From Corynebacterium halotolerans (lineage in GTDB: Bacteria; Actinomycetota; Actinomycetes; Mycobacteriales; Mycobacteriaceae): a DNA stretch of 64,000 bases. A program made the position numbers and the translations under genes. The stretch lies in NCBI RefSeq assembly GCF_001056295.1, contig NZ_JVMD01000015.1, positions 1 to 64,000 on the forward strand, given 5' to 3'. The notes under the pieces are model-generated. The model worked only from the letters and a program-made list of their open reading frames with translations, did not search any database and had not been told where the DNA came from. Below are positions 36,206-43,970 of the stretch, piece after piece. Position 1 is the first letter of the stretch; the number at the start of each line of letters is the position of its first letter.

Positions 36206-37387
36206 ATGAACGACTCGACCGCCAACCCGAACTCCGGGGCGACGCCGCTGCGCAGCCCGCTGCATGACCGGCATGTGGCGCTGGGCGCGGAGATGCGCGA
36301 CGTCGGCGGGTACGAGCTGCCGTTCCGCTACGCCTCCGAGTTGGAGGAGCACAAGGCCGTGCGCGAGGCCGTGGGCCTGTTCGACCTCTCGCTGATGGGC
36401 GAGATCCGCGTCTCCGGCCCGGACGCCGCCCGCTTCCTGGCGCACACCCTCATCTCCGCCATCAAGCCGATCGCGCTGGGCAAGGCGAAGTACACGATGA
36501 TCGTCCAGGAGGACGGCGGCATCATCGACGACCTGATCGTCTACCGCCTGGGCGTCAACGAGTTCATGCTCGTGAACAACGCCGGCAACATGCTCGAGGT
36601 CTACCGCACGCTGTGCGAGCGCGTCGGCGGCTACGACGTCGAGGTCGTCGACCGCAGCTCCGAGATCGCGCTGATCGCCGTGCAGGGCCCGAAGGCCGCG
36701 AGGCTGCTGCGCCGGGTGGTGCCCGCCGACTCCCATGGCACGCTCGACGCGCTGCGCTACTACTCCTGCACGTCGCTGGAGGTGGCGGGCGTGGAGATGA
36801 TCGTCGCCCGCACCGGCTACACCGGCGAGGACGGCTTCGAGGTGTTCCCGCCCGCCGAGCGCGGCGCCGAGGTGTGGGACGCCCTGCTGGCCGCCGGCGC
36901 GGCGGTCTCCGATCCCGAGGACCCGGCCGACGACGGCGCCGATCTCGGCGTGCGCCCGTGTGGCCTGCTGTGCCGCGACATCCTGCGCCTCGAGGCGGGC
37001 ATGCCCCTGTACGGCCGCGAGCTGACGCGGGACCGCACCCCGCTGGAGGCCGGCCTGAAGTCCGTGATGGGCCCGACGAAGGGCAACTTCATCGGGCGCA
37101 ACGCCCTGGTCAATCAGCCTCAGCCGCAAGAGCTGCTGGTCGGCCTGCAGATCGAGGGCAAGGTCGCGCCGGAGCGCGGTGCCGTGCTTCGCGACGCCGA
37201 CGGCAACGAGGCCGGCGTGATCACCTCGACCAAGGTGTCGCCGACGTTCGGCCATCCGATCGCGTTCGCCTACGTGCAGCGGTGGCTGTCCACCAAGGGC
37301 ACGGAAATGAAGCTGGACATCGACGGCGAGGAGCGCACCGCCACCGTCGTGCCGATGCCGTTCTACAACCGCAAGCGCCGCAAGTAG
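36206..37387 (+). CDS. gcvT: GcvT-like aminomethyltransferase (stand-alone)
   Basis: A 393-residue protein of the glycine cleavage T family. LPFRYASELEEHKAVREAVGLFDLS (split here: LPFRYASELEEH and KAVREAVGLFDLS), YTMIVQEDGGIIDDLIVYR with the conserved folate-side aspartate, ARTGYTGEDGFEVF and the C-terminal VTSTKVSPTF-like strand (VITSTKVSPTFG) are all present, so it reads as a true T protein rather than YgfZ. CAGGAGG lies 5 bases before the ATG. No gcvP, gcvH or lipoylation gene is in the window, so the usual complex may be encoded elsewhere or be missing. A weak -10 TAGAGT lies at 36144-36149. Confidence 0.85.
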   Translation: MNDSTANPNSGATPLRSPLHDRHVALGAEMRDVGGYELPFRYASELEEHKAVREAVGLFDLSLMGEIRVSGPDAARFLAHTLISAIKPIALGKAKYTMIVQEDGGIIDDLIVYRLGVNEFMLVNNAGNMLEVYRTLCERVGGYDVEVVDRSSEIALIAVQGPKAARLLRRVVPADSHGTLDALRYYSCTSLEVAGVEMIVARTGYTGEDGFEVFPPAERGAEVWDALLAAGAAVSDPEDPADDGADLGVRPCGLLCRDILRLEAGMPLYGRELTRDRTPLEAGLKSVMGPTKGNFIGRNALVNQPQPQELLVGLQIEGKVAPERGAVLRDADGNEAGVITSTKVSPTFGHPIAFAYVQRWLSTKGTEMKLDIDGEERTATVVPMPFYNRKRRK

Positions 37388-37396
37388 CCCGGGCGG

Positions 37397-37445
37397 GCTG
37401 CGCCGGGCTGGTCGAGCTGCGCCGGGTCCGTCGAGCTGCGCCGGG
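37397..37445 (+). repeat. short tandem repeat between gcvT and a lipoprotein gene
   Basis: GCTGCGCCGGG occurs three times with a 19-base period (37397, 37416, 37435), the last two with GTCGA before them. It fills the gap between two convergent genes. Confidence 0.7.
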
Positions 37446-38060
37446 TTACGCCGGGCGGGAGGGCTCCGGCGTCGTCCGCGGGGGAGCGGGGTTGCCCCGC
37501 CCGCGCCCGGCCGCGTCGTCTCCGCCGCCGGCGCCCCCGTCGTTGCCGTTCGACGGCTCGCTCGGCTCTTCCGTCGGCGTCGTGGGCTCGCCGGTCGGCT
37601 CGGTGGGGGAGGGTTCCTCGAGGATCACCGTCCACCGCGGCACCGGAGCGCCCGCGCAGATGAGGATCTGGCCGTTGACCGCGGGGCGCAGGGTCCCCTG
37701 CAGCCCCGGGCACGGCGCGCCCACGCGGGCCCGGCCGTCGGCGGTGCGGGTCGCCGACGTCGTGCTCGACGACGTCCACGTGGACGTCGAAGTGGTCTCG
37801 CCGCGGCTCGGGGGCATCGCGGATGTGGGCTCCTCCGAGGTGGTCGTCGGCCCGTCGGAAAGCGATTCCGTGGTGGCGGCGGCGGTGGTCTCCGCTTCGC
37901 TCGCCGACGTCGGCGTGCCCCGGTCCGCGGCGTTCGAGGCGGTGGCGGCGCCGGCATCCGCCGACGGCGCCGGGGCACCGCCGACCCCGTCCTGAGGGGC
38001 GCAGGCGGCGGTCAGCAGAGCGGCGCCGCATGCCGCGGCGGCGATGATGGTGCGCTTCAT
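37446..38060 (-). CDS. Ser/Thr-rich lipoprotein
   Basis: A 204-residue secreted protein. Signal peptide MKRTIIAAAACGAALLTAAC with lipobox LTAAC (cysteine at residue 20), then about 90 residues rich in T, S, A and E, a small core of about 35 residues with two cysteines (VGAPCPGLQGTLRPAVNG and ILICAGAPVPRWTVIL), and a proline/glutamate/glycine-rich tail. The core probably closes by a disulfide. No family is recognised. It is divergent from the DUF6777-like gene and convergent with gcvT. Confidence 0.7.
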   Translation of the reverse strand: MKRTIIAAAACGAALLTAACAPQDGVGGAPAPSADAGAATASNAADRGTPTSASEAETTAAATTESLSDGPTTTSEEPTSAMPPSRGETTSTSTWTSSSTTSATRTADGRARVGAPCPGLQGTLRPAVNGQILICAGAPVPRWTVILEEPSPTEPTGEPTTPTEEPSEPSNGNDGGAGGGDDAAGRGRGNPAPPRTTPEPSRPA

Positions 38061-38163
38061 GGCGTTGCCTCCCCGGGGTCCCTGATCCATTTCTCGCGTT
38101 CGAGTCCGGGGTGAGCCTACATGGTCGGGCCCGTGCGCGGGCATTTCACCGGAAATGCGCCCA

Positions 38164-38191
38164 GGGGAACGCCGTTTTCCGGCGTTACCCC
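38164..38191. other. hairpin in the 337-base gap before the DUF6777-like gene
   Basis: GGGGAACGCCG (38164-38174) pairs with CGGCGTTACCCC (38180-38191) around a TTTTC loop with one bulge. The rest of 38061-38397 shows no gene; a possible -10, TTTACGCT, lies near 38327. The role of the hairpin is unknown. Confidence 0.35.
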
Positions 38192-38397
38192 TCAAGGAGG
38201 TCGCCCGCTGCGTTACAGGCGATCCCGGGGCGCCCCGAAAGCGCCGCTGGCCAGGTGGTTTCCATCCCAAATGGGGGCACCGCAAAAAGGGGGCCGGAGC
38301 CGGCTCGCCGGGCGGTTGCGGCGACTTTACGCTGGGCGGCACAGGGCACTGGCGCCAACGGGGCGTCGCCCGCCCCTTTCTCAGGAGTGACAGTGAC

Positions 38398-40113
38398 ATG
38401 ACCACCCCACCCCCGGGATACGGATCCCCGGCCCCATTCCCACCGCAGGCTCGGGCACGTGGGGGAGGTGGATCCAAGTTCCTGTGGGCGGGGCTCGCGG
38501 TGTTTCTCGCCGCGGTGCTCGTCGGCGGCGGGCTCGCCTGGTCCGGATGGAAACCGGGCGGCGAGCGCAACGTGGCCGAAATGTCCTACATCTCCGCCGG
38601 TGATCCCGGCCCGTCGCCGTTCACCGACTCGGTGTCGGAAGTGGACCGGGACCAGATCGTCCCGGTCGCCCGCGAACAGCTCGCCGGCGGGGTCGAGGGC
38701 GGCGCGGATCAGCTCTACGGCGGCAGCGGCAACCGGGCCGTCTGCGACCAGGAGGGGCTGATCCGCAACCTGCGGGGCATGCCGGACCGGCGCTCCGCCT
38801 TCGCCGGGGCGCTGGGGCTGTCCGACGGCCAGGTCGACGACTACATCCGGTCGCTGAAGCCCGTCGTGCTGATGCACGACACCTGGGTGACCAACCACTC
38901 CTACGCCAACGGCCGGGCCCTGCCCTACCAGGCGGTTCTGCAGGCGGGGACCGCGGTGCTCGTCGACGCATACGGCGTGCCGCGCGTGAAGTGCGATTGC
39001 GGCAACCCGCTGGCGCAGCGCTGGGCCGGGTACGTGGTCCCGTCGTCGGTCGCCCCGTGGCCGGGGTACGACCCCTACCGGGTCATCTACGTCTACGCGC
39101 CGGAGTACCACTACACGACCATCAACGTGACCAACATCTACGAGGAGGGCGACTCGTACGACATCACGTTCAACGAAAACGAGATCGTCGTGCCCGAACG
39201 GCCCGAGCTCGCGACGACGCCCGCCGACATGGGCGTGAAGCCCAACGAGGAGCTGCTCGCCTCCGAAGGCGCCGAGCCCGCGCCCCGCGAGGAATGGGAT
39301 CCCGCGGACGGCGAGAAGCCGACGCGCCCGGCAGAAGACGAGAACGGGGCCGGCGCGGGTGTTCCGGCGCAGGCGCAGGCCGACGACGAAGACGCCGGCG
39401 ACCGCGACGCGAAGAAGGCCGACAAGAAGTCGGACAAGAAGGACGAGAAGAAGTCCGACAAGAAGGGCGCGGATGACGTCGCCGATGCGTCGGTGGCGCT
39501 GCCCGCGAAGTCGAGCCCGAGCTTCGACGCGGACACGTCCAGCTTCCTGGAGGGCAAGCCGGTGACCCTGGCCGTGCGCGGCCTGGACAAGGCCGGCGAC
39601 ACGGCGGCCGGCAAGTGCGACATCAAGCTGGAGATCAAGAATGCCGGCGGAAAAACCGTCAAGACGGATCAGAAGAATGGCGTCGCCTGCAAGCAGTCCT
39701 TCGGCGTCTCCGGCCTGAAGAAGGGCTCGTACCGCGCGAAGGCGACGGTGACCTCCAAGAGCGGCAAGGGGTCGGCGACGGATTCGGTCAGCTTCAAGGT
39801 CGTGGATGAGCTCGATTCCACGAGTTCCTCCAGCTCGACCTCGTCGTCCTCGAAGCCGAAGTCCAGCACGAGCAGCCGCTCGTCGGCGGCCACCAGCAGC
39901 CGGCCGGCCGACACCACGCGGACGACGACCACCACGGAGCCGACGGTGCCGACCTCGACCCCGAGCGGCGATACCGGTGGTTCGGGTAACTCGGGCAACT
40001 CCGGCAATTCGGGCAACTCGGGTACGGGTGCCGGCACCGGGACCGGCACGGGCGGGGCGGAAGCCCCGGCCGCGGGCGCGGCCGACCAGTCGGGCGCCGA
40101 TTCGACCGGTTAA
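38398..40113 (+). CDS. membrane-anchored secreted protein, DUF6777-like
   Basis: A 571-residue protein with a proline-rich cytoplasmic start, one membrane anchor (residues about 28-48) and a large outer part. Residues about 70-260 form a conserved domain (DQLYGGSGNRAVCDQEGL, VLMHDTWVTNHSY, RVKCDCGNPLAQRW) resembling DUF6777, with three cysteines. A charged Lys/Asp linker (about 335-360), an Ig-like domain (about 375-475) and a Ser/Thr/Gly-rich tail with four GNSGNS-type units follow. CAGGAG lies 11 bases before the ATG. A surface role is likely from the build; the function is unknown. Confidence 0.72.
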   Translation: MTTPPPGYGSPAPFPPQARARGGGGSKFLWAGLAVFLAAVLVGGGLAWSGWKPGGERNVAEMSYISAGDPGPSPFTDSVSEVDRDQIVPVAREQLAGGVEGGADQLYGGSGNRAVCDQEGLIRNLRGMPDRRSAFAGALGLSDGQVDDYIRSLKPVVLMHDTWVTNHSYANGRALPYQAVLQAGTAVLVDAYGVPRVKCDCGNPLAQRWAGYVVPSSVAPWPGYDPYRVIYVYAPEYHYTTINVTNIYEEGDSYDITFNENEIVVPERPELATTPADMGVKPNEELLASEGAEPAPREEWDPADGEKPTRPAEDENGAGAGVPAQAQADDEDAGDRDAKKADKKSDKKDEKKSDKKGADDVADASVALPAKSSPSFDADTSSFLEGKPVTLAVRGLDKAGDTAAGKCDIKLEIKNAGGKTVKTDQKNGVACKQSFGVSGLKKGSYRAKATVTSKSGKGSATDSVSFKVVDELDSTSSSSSTSSSSKPKSSTSSRSSAATSSRPADTTRTTTTTEPTVPTSTPSGDTGGSGNSGNSGNSGNSGTGAGTGTGTGGAEAPAAGAADQSGADSTG

Positions 40114-40188
40114 ACGGTGAGCGGGCGCCGCGCTCGCCCCGATAAACGGCGGGTGGGCGCTTCCCGCCCCTGCCCCAAAACGCCACAA

Positions 40189-40229
40189 GACGCCGACCAC
40201 GCCCCTTCCGCGGGGCGGTGGTCGGCGTC
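40189..40229. terminator. long hairpin between convergent genes
   Basis: GACGCCGACCACGCCCC (40189-40205) pairs with GGGGCGGTGGTCGGCGTC (40212-40229) with one bulge around TTCCGC. It lies between two converging genes and may serve both; there is no T tract. Confidence 0.6.
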
Positions 40230-40281
40230 GCAAAGCAACGCGCGGAACGCTCGCAGCCTATGCGGGCGTTCCGTCGACTGA

Positions 40282-40614
40282 CTAGGCCTGGCCGGCGGCG
40301 CGGCGGGCCTTTTCCTCTTCGGCTTCCTTCTTCAGCTTCTCCTCGAGTTCCTCGAGCTCCTCGTGGAACAGCTCCTTGCGGTCCTCGAGGGAAATGTTGC
40401 CGTCGAGCTCGGAGAAATTCGCGCCGTAGCGCTGGCCGAGGAACATCTCCACGGCGGCGCCGAGCTGCTTGGCGTCGTAGAAGTTCAGCAGGAGAATCTG
40501 CTTCTCGTTTTCGTCGACGAGGCGCAGGCGCAGGTTGCCGTCGATGTCGGTCAGGCGGGCGAAAACCTTCACTCCGTCGACGTCGGTGAATGCGGGCTTC
40601 CTGGAGGCGGGCAT
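40282..40614 (-). CDS. small acidic protein with C-terminal coiled coil
   Basis: A 110-residue soluble protein. Residues about 8-70 form a compact beta/alpha unit (FTDVDGVKVFARLTDIDGNL, LRLVDENEKQILLLNFYDA); residues about 72-110 are a highly charged helix (HEELEELEEKLKKEAEEEK) likely to be a coiled coil. The ATG at 40614 is followed by strong coding bias. No family is recognised. It stands alone at the bacterial side of the prophage boundary. Confidence 0.65.
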   Translation of the reverse strand: MPASRKPAFTDVDGVKVFARLTDIDGNLRLRLVDENEKQILLLNFYDAKQLGAAVEMFLGQRYGANFSELDGNISLEDRKELFHEELEELEEKLKKEAEEEKARRAAGQA

Positions 40615-40713
40615 TGTGCAGTCCTTTCCGTGGGATCTTCCACTGTGGGCGGGAGCGCCGAAAAACCCTCGCGCAACCTGGACGGTTCTTGGGTGGGTCC
40701 CCGGTTCTTCCGA

Positions 40714-40738
40714 GGTGCACCCGATTTCCGAATGCACC
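40714..40738. other. inverted repeat upstream of the small acidic protein gene
   Basis: GGTGCA (40714-40719) and TGCACC (40733-40738) flank 13 bases, about 100 bases upstream of the gene at 40282-40614. It could be an operator. The remaining bases of 40615-40999 contain a CGGCGG/CCGCCG hairpin near 40769-40784 and no gene I can support. Confidence 0.3.
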
Positions 40739-40999
40739 ATTTCCACCATCGACAGTAACCATGTTCGGCGGGGCTCCGCCGGGTGAGATTCCCGCCTCAG
40801 CGGGTGAACGGTGATTGCATGCGTCTGACCAGCGCGAAACGGGCAAAATTGCGCGGCGCGGGCGACCCCGTTCCCCCGTTCGGGTGGCGGGTGGCGCAGT
40901 CGCCCGGGCGTGCCGCGGTCCCGGGGTGCCCGCGGGTCGCGCGCGAAATCAATTTGCGGGGAATGTGCGGACAAAGGGGAGTGCGGGCTTTGCGACGGG

Positions 41000-41035
41000 A
41001 AAACCCCTCCACCATTCGTGCGGGTGGAGGGGTTT
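41000..41035 (-). terminator. tRNA terminator left outside the prophage
   Basis: AAACCCCTCCACC (41001-41013) pairs perfectly with GGTGGAGGGGTTT (41023-41035); on the minus strand four T residues follow. It comes 5 bases after the 3' end of the tRNA fragment and is the expected terminator of the original tRNA gene. Confidence 0.85.
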
Positions 41036-41040
41036 CGTCG

Positions 41041-41066
41041 TGCCCCAGGCAGGAATCGAACCTGCG
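41041..41066 (-). other. tRNA 3' fragment, prophage attachment site (att)
   Basis: The minus strand reads GCAGG-TTCGATT-CCTGC (T-arm) and then CTGGGGC plus the discriminator A, that is, the 3' acceptor strand of a tRNA whose 5' strand would be GCCCCAG. No D-arm or anticodon arm follows at higher coordinates, so the tRNA is cut just upstream of the T-arm. This is the usual result of integration into a tRNA 3' end. The amino acid identity cannot be read. The shared core may extend some bases towards 41080. Confidence 0.8.
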
Positions 41067-41180
41067 ACACCGGCTATATCGCACGGGCCGCGCCACCTGG
41101 CACCGCCCGGCCCGGGAATCCCCACGACCACGGCGGATAGCGCGACATGAGTTGCTAGATCGGCCCGCTGGACACCTTCC

Positions 41181-41213
41181 GGCCCACCAAAACCGGTGGA
41201 TAAGTGGTGGGCC
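41181..41213 (-). terminator. possible end of the phage late transcript
   Basis: GGCCCACC (41181-41188) pairs with GGTGGGCC (41206-41213) around an inner ACCGGT. It is directly after the last late gene. No T tract, so efficiency is uncertain. Confidence 0.4.
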
Positions 41214-41609
41214 TCACGGTCGAATGTACTCGCGAATCTCGTCAGGTGGCGGCGGAGGGCGATAATCCGGGACCACGCTCTCCACCCAGTCCAAGATGAC
41301 GTGGATGTACCGAGCCAGCGCGGAGTTCGCCCCTTCGAGGCGTTCGGCTTTTCCCTCCGCATCACGGACCTGCGACCGCAGCCCCTCGATCTCAGCCTTC
41401 ATCTTCTGGAAGTTGCTGTCCGCCCACGCACGATGATTCTCGATCGCATTGAGCGTCGTCTCGATCTGCTTGTCCTCCCGCTCGGCCTCCCTGCGCTCAT
41501 CCTCCCTGCGCCCATTTGCCACGCCGGTCAATGCCCCGAATGCGCCGGCGATGATAGCGACGAGGACGCTAGCCCCGGCCGTGATCAGGATCCCCGGGTC
41601 CCAGGTCAT
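41214..41609 (-). CDS. phage membrane protein with coiled coil
   Basis: A 131-residue protein: one N-terminal membrane segment (about residues 7-30, LITAGASVLVAIIAGAFGAL), a charged helix of about 65 residues with heptad-like spacing, then a proline-rich end (RPPPPPDEI). Its start lies inside the preceding gene (41-base overlap). Position after the holin and endolysin suggests a lysis role such as a spanin-like or envelope-disrupting protein for mycolic hosts, but this is inference from position only. Confidence 0.65.
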   Translation of the reverse strand: MTWDPGILITAGASVLVAIIAGAFGALTGVANGRREDERREAEREDKQIETTLNAIENHRAWADSNFQKMKAEIEGLRSQVRDAEGKAERLEGANSALARYIHVILDWVESVVPDYRPPPPPDEIREYIRP

Positions 41610-42012
41610 AGACGATCACCTCCTTGACAGTTCCACCCCGAACGGGAGCGGTGGCGTGCAGTGCGATTAGCACAGCGATGGCCCCGTAGTTTTTCGCCGA
41701 CACCCACGCTCGGGTGACGTCGGACAGCAAGATCGACGTCGCGAAGCTCACGGCCCACGCGACGGTGAGGGACCCGACGAAGCCGATGGCCAACGGCTGC
41801 ACCCGGCGGAATGGAATCGCGGTCCAAGCAAGCAGCCCCGCGATGATCCAAAGCATCCCGAGGGCGGGCATCGGCATCCACGAGATCGCCTCTAGCTGGG
41901 CCAGGGATGTCGGGGTGGACGGCGCAAGATAGGACCACCCGGTCAGGACCGCGAAGCCGCCGATGGTTCCCATCATCGCGGCGCGGTGAATGGTGGCCCG
42001 GCGGCAGTGCAT
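41569..42012 (-). CDS. phage membrane protein, four segments
   Basis: A 147-residue protein with membrane segments near residues 13-32, 46-66, 72-92 and 100-122. It may be a second holin or an accessory membrane protein. It lies 4 bases after the holin gene and overlaps the next gene by 41 bases. No family recognised. Confidence 0.65.
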   Translation of the reverse strand: MHCRRATIHRAAMMGTIGGFAVLTGWSYLAPSTPTSLAQLEAISWMPMPALGMLWIIAGLLAWTAIPFRRVQPLAIGFVGSLTVAWAVSFATSILLSDVTRAWVSAKNYGAIAVLIALHATAPVRGGTVKEVIVYDLGPGDPDHGRG

Positions 42013-42016
42013 GGTG

Positions 42017-42355
42017 TCAGCGCTCCTCGTGGATGCGGCGGCGCAGCTCATCGATCGGGGTGCCCTCGATAGCGGTGTTGAGGTGCTCACGGGCGCGGTC
42101 GATCGGATCGGTGACGACCTCGATGGTGCCGAGGACCCGGCCACTGTCGGTGGTGCTGACGTTTCGGCCGGCGAGGCCCGCGACGAGGGCGAGGATGCCG
42201 CCGGCCTGCGTGGATGCAGAGGTGACCCAGTCGGCGAGGTTGTCGGCATCGAGCGCACCGGTGGCAACCATGATCAAGCCGATGATTCCGGCGAGGACGT
42301 AGACGCCGAGTCGGAAGACGGCGGGGTGGTCCAGGCGAGCGAGTGCGTTCTTCAC
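42017..42355 (-). CDS. phage holin
   Basis: A 112-residue protein with two membrane segments (about residues 16-33 and 51-65) and a charged C-terminal tail (DELRRRIHEER). Size, build and position right after the endolysin gene are those of actinophage holins, which open the inner membrane at the end of infection. Confidence 0.75.
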   Translation of the reverse strand: MKNALARLDHPAVFRLGVYVLAGIIGLIMVATGALDADNLADWVTSASTQAGGILALVAGLAGRNVSTTDSGRVLGTIEVVTDPIDRAREHLNTAIEGTPIDELRRRIHEER

Positions 42356-42364
42356 GGAGACTCC

Positions 42365-43936
42365 TTACTTCTCGGCACGGTCGTCGGCGATCGCGGCGTC
42401 GATGGTGGCCTGGTAGTCGAGGCCGAGCTCGTCGTACAGATGGCGCATGGCGACGCGCTGTTCCCACAGGTAGGCGTCGATGAGGGCGAAGAGGGTGCCG
42501 ATGGGCAGCTCGACCTTGGGGTTGATGATCGACTGGATCTTCTCGGGAATCACGGTGGTCTCCTTCGGAGGGATCGGGGCCGGGGTGTCCGGCTTCGGAA
42601 TGCTGGGCGCCGCGGTGTCCAAGCGCTGGCGCACCAGGTCGAGGACGAAGTCCCACGGGAACCCGCCGGCGGTACGCGGCACGCCGGTGGTGCCGTCGTA
42701 GCCGCCCGGATCCCAGTGGTCGGAGCCGCCGTAGAACTTCGAGCAGTCCCAATGCCCGAGGATTCCCTTGCGGCCCGCGCGGAGGTCGGCCGGGCTGATA
42801 CGGCGCGGCTCGATGTCGTGGAAGCGGCAGTAGTGCGCGAGGACGTCGGCAAGCTTGGCGAGCTGTGCCTTGCCGAGCGACAGCCATTGCTCTCGGGTCT
42901 GGTACGCGGTGCCCGGCAAGCAAACGTGGAACATCTCGTCGTTGCCGAGGCTGCCGACGGCCCAGACTCCGTAGACGTCGTCGTTCTGGCGGACGGTGCG
43001 GCCCGCACGGTCGACGCCGAGGTGATACGAGCCACCGGAGATATCGCGGCGGCGGTTGTACTCGGCGAGCTGGTCCGCGGTCCACGCGGTGGCGCGCATC
43101 TGGCCGGTGGCGTAGTTGTAGGCGGATTCGTCGGTGTGGATGCAGATCGCGCGACGGGAGCGGCGGGCGATGCCGTTGTCGCGCCACGTCAGCAGATCAG
43201 CGTCGCACCTGAACTGCTCGGTGGGCTTCGGCGCCGGGCCAGTCGGCCGCGCCGGAGCCGCGGGCTGTGGATCGGTCGTCGACGTGTCCTGGGCTTGGTC
43301 GGGGCGCGGCGGGTGCTGGCCCCAATAGACATGCAGGATGTCGTTGACGTCGACCTGCATCCCGGCGGGCCCGGGCACGTTGTGGGTGCGCTGGTACAGC
43401 ACCGCCGCCGGGTGCACATGCCCCCGGGGCTGCGCCCACGAGGAGGTTTGCCACATGAGGTATTTGCCGTCGCCGGCGGAGCCGATGACGCCGTCCTCGC
43501 GGGCCCAGTCGCACACGCGGGAGTGCCCGTAGATGCCGACGCGCTCGCGGCCCAGCACCTTGCACGCGGCGCGGAAGTACTCCACCGCCGTAGCGTTCCA
43601 CTGGTCGAGAGTGATGTCGAAGTCGACCGCGAAGAACACGGGATAACCCGTGCGCTTGATCAGCTTCAACTGCTCATCGGCGGCCTTCGCGTCAAGCTCG
43701 CCACCGCGGGCGCCACGCATCGCATCGGGGTTGTCCGCCCCGCCGAACTGCCACACGAACGCCGTATCCAGGGCCTGGGCCTTGTAGTCGGCGACTTCCG
43801 CCGCAGTGGCGGGCTTGCCGCGCATCCACGATTCACGCGGGGGGCTGATGTAGCGGACCGCGCCGACATGCCCCGCATCGCGGATGGCCTTGGCGGGGAT
43901 GATTCCGGCGGAGAAATCCAAGACGGTGCTGCTCAT
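42365..43936 (-). CDS. endolysin: Rv2525c-like domain plus amidase
   Basis: A 523-residue lysin. Residues about 5-205 match the DUF1906/Rv2525c-like glycoside-hydrolase fold (LDFSAGIIPAKAIRDAG, YPVFFAVDFDI, RVGIYGHSRVCDW). A Pro/Thr linker leads to an N-acetylmuramoyl-L-alanine amidase domain (about 242-435) with zinc-ligand candidates H267 (ICIHTDES), H395 (GILGHWDCSK) and H407 (SDHWDPGG). The last about 85 residues are a small helical domain, possibly for wall binding. It would cut the sugar-to-peptide bond of peptidoglycan. No signal peptide, so it relies on the holin. Confidence 0.88.
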   Translation of the reverse strand: MSSTVLDFSAGIIPAKAIRDAGHVGAVRYISPPRESWMRGKPATAAEVADYKAQALDTAFVWQFGGADNPDAMRGARGGELDAKAADEQLKLIKRTGYPVFFAVDFDITLDQWNATAVEYFRAACKVLGRERVGIYGHSRVCDWAREDGVIGSAGDGKYLMWQTSSWAQPRGHVHPAAVLYQRTHNVPGPAGMQVDVNDILHVYWGQHPPRPDQAQDTSTTDPQPAAPARPTGPAPKPTEQFRCDADLLTWRDNGIARRSRRAICIHTDESAYNYATGQMRATAWTADQLAEYNRRRDISGGSYHLGVDRAGRTVRQNDDVYGVWAVGSLGNDEMFHVCLPGTAYQTREQWLSLGKAQLAKLADVLAHYCRFHDIEPRRISPADLRAGRKGILGHWDCSKFYGGSDHWDPGGYDGTTGVPRTAGGFPWDFVLDLVRQRLDTAAPSIPKPDTPAPIPPKETTVIPEKIQSIINPKVELPIGTLFALIDAYLWEQRVAMRHLYDELGLDYQATIDAAIADDRAEK

Positions 43937-43970
43937 GCCCCGCACCGTCCCACCCGGGGGTGACCGCCGA

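Noticed and set aside
41041..41160. A complete tRNA gene
   Set aside because: Only the T-arm and 3' acceptor strand are present on the minus strand; no D-arm or anticodon arm occurs within 80 bases.
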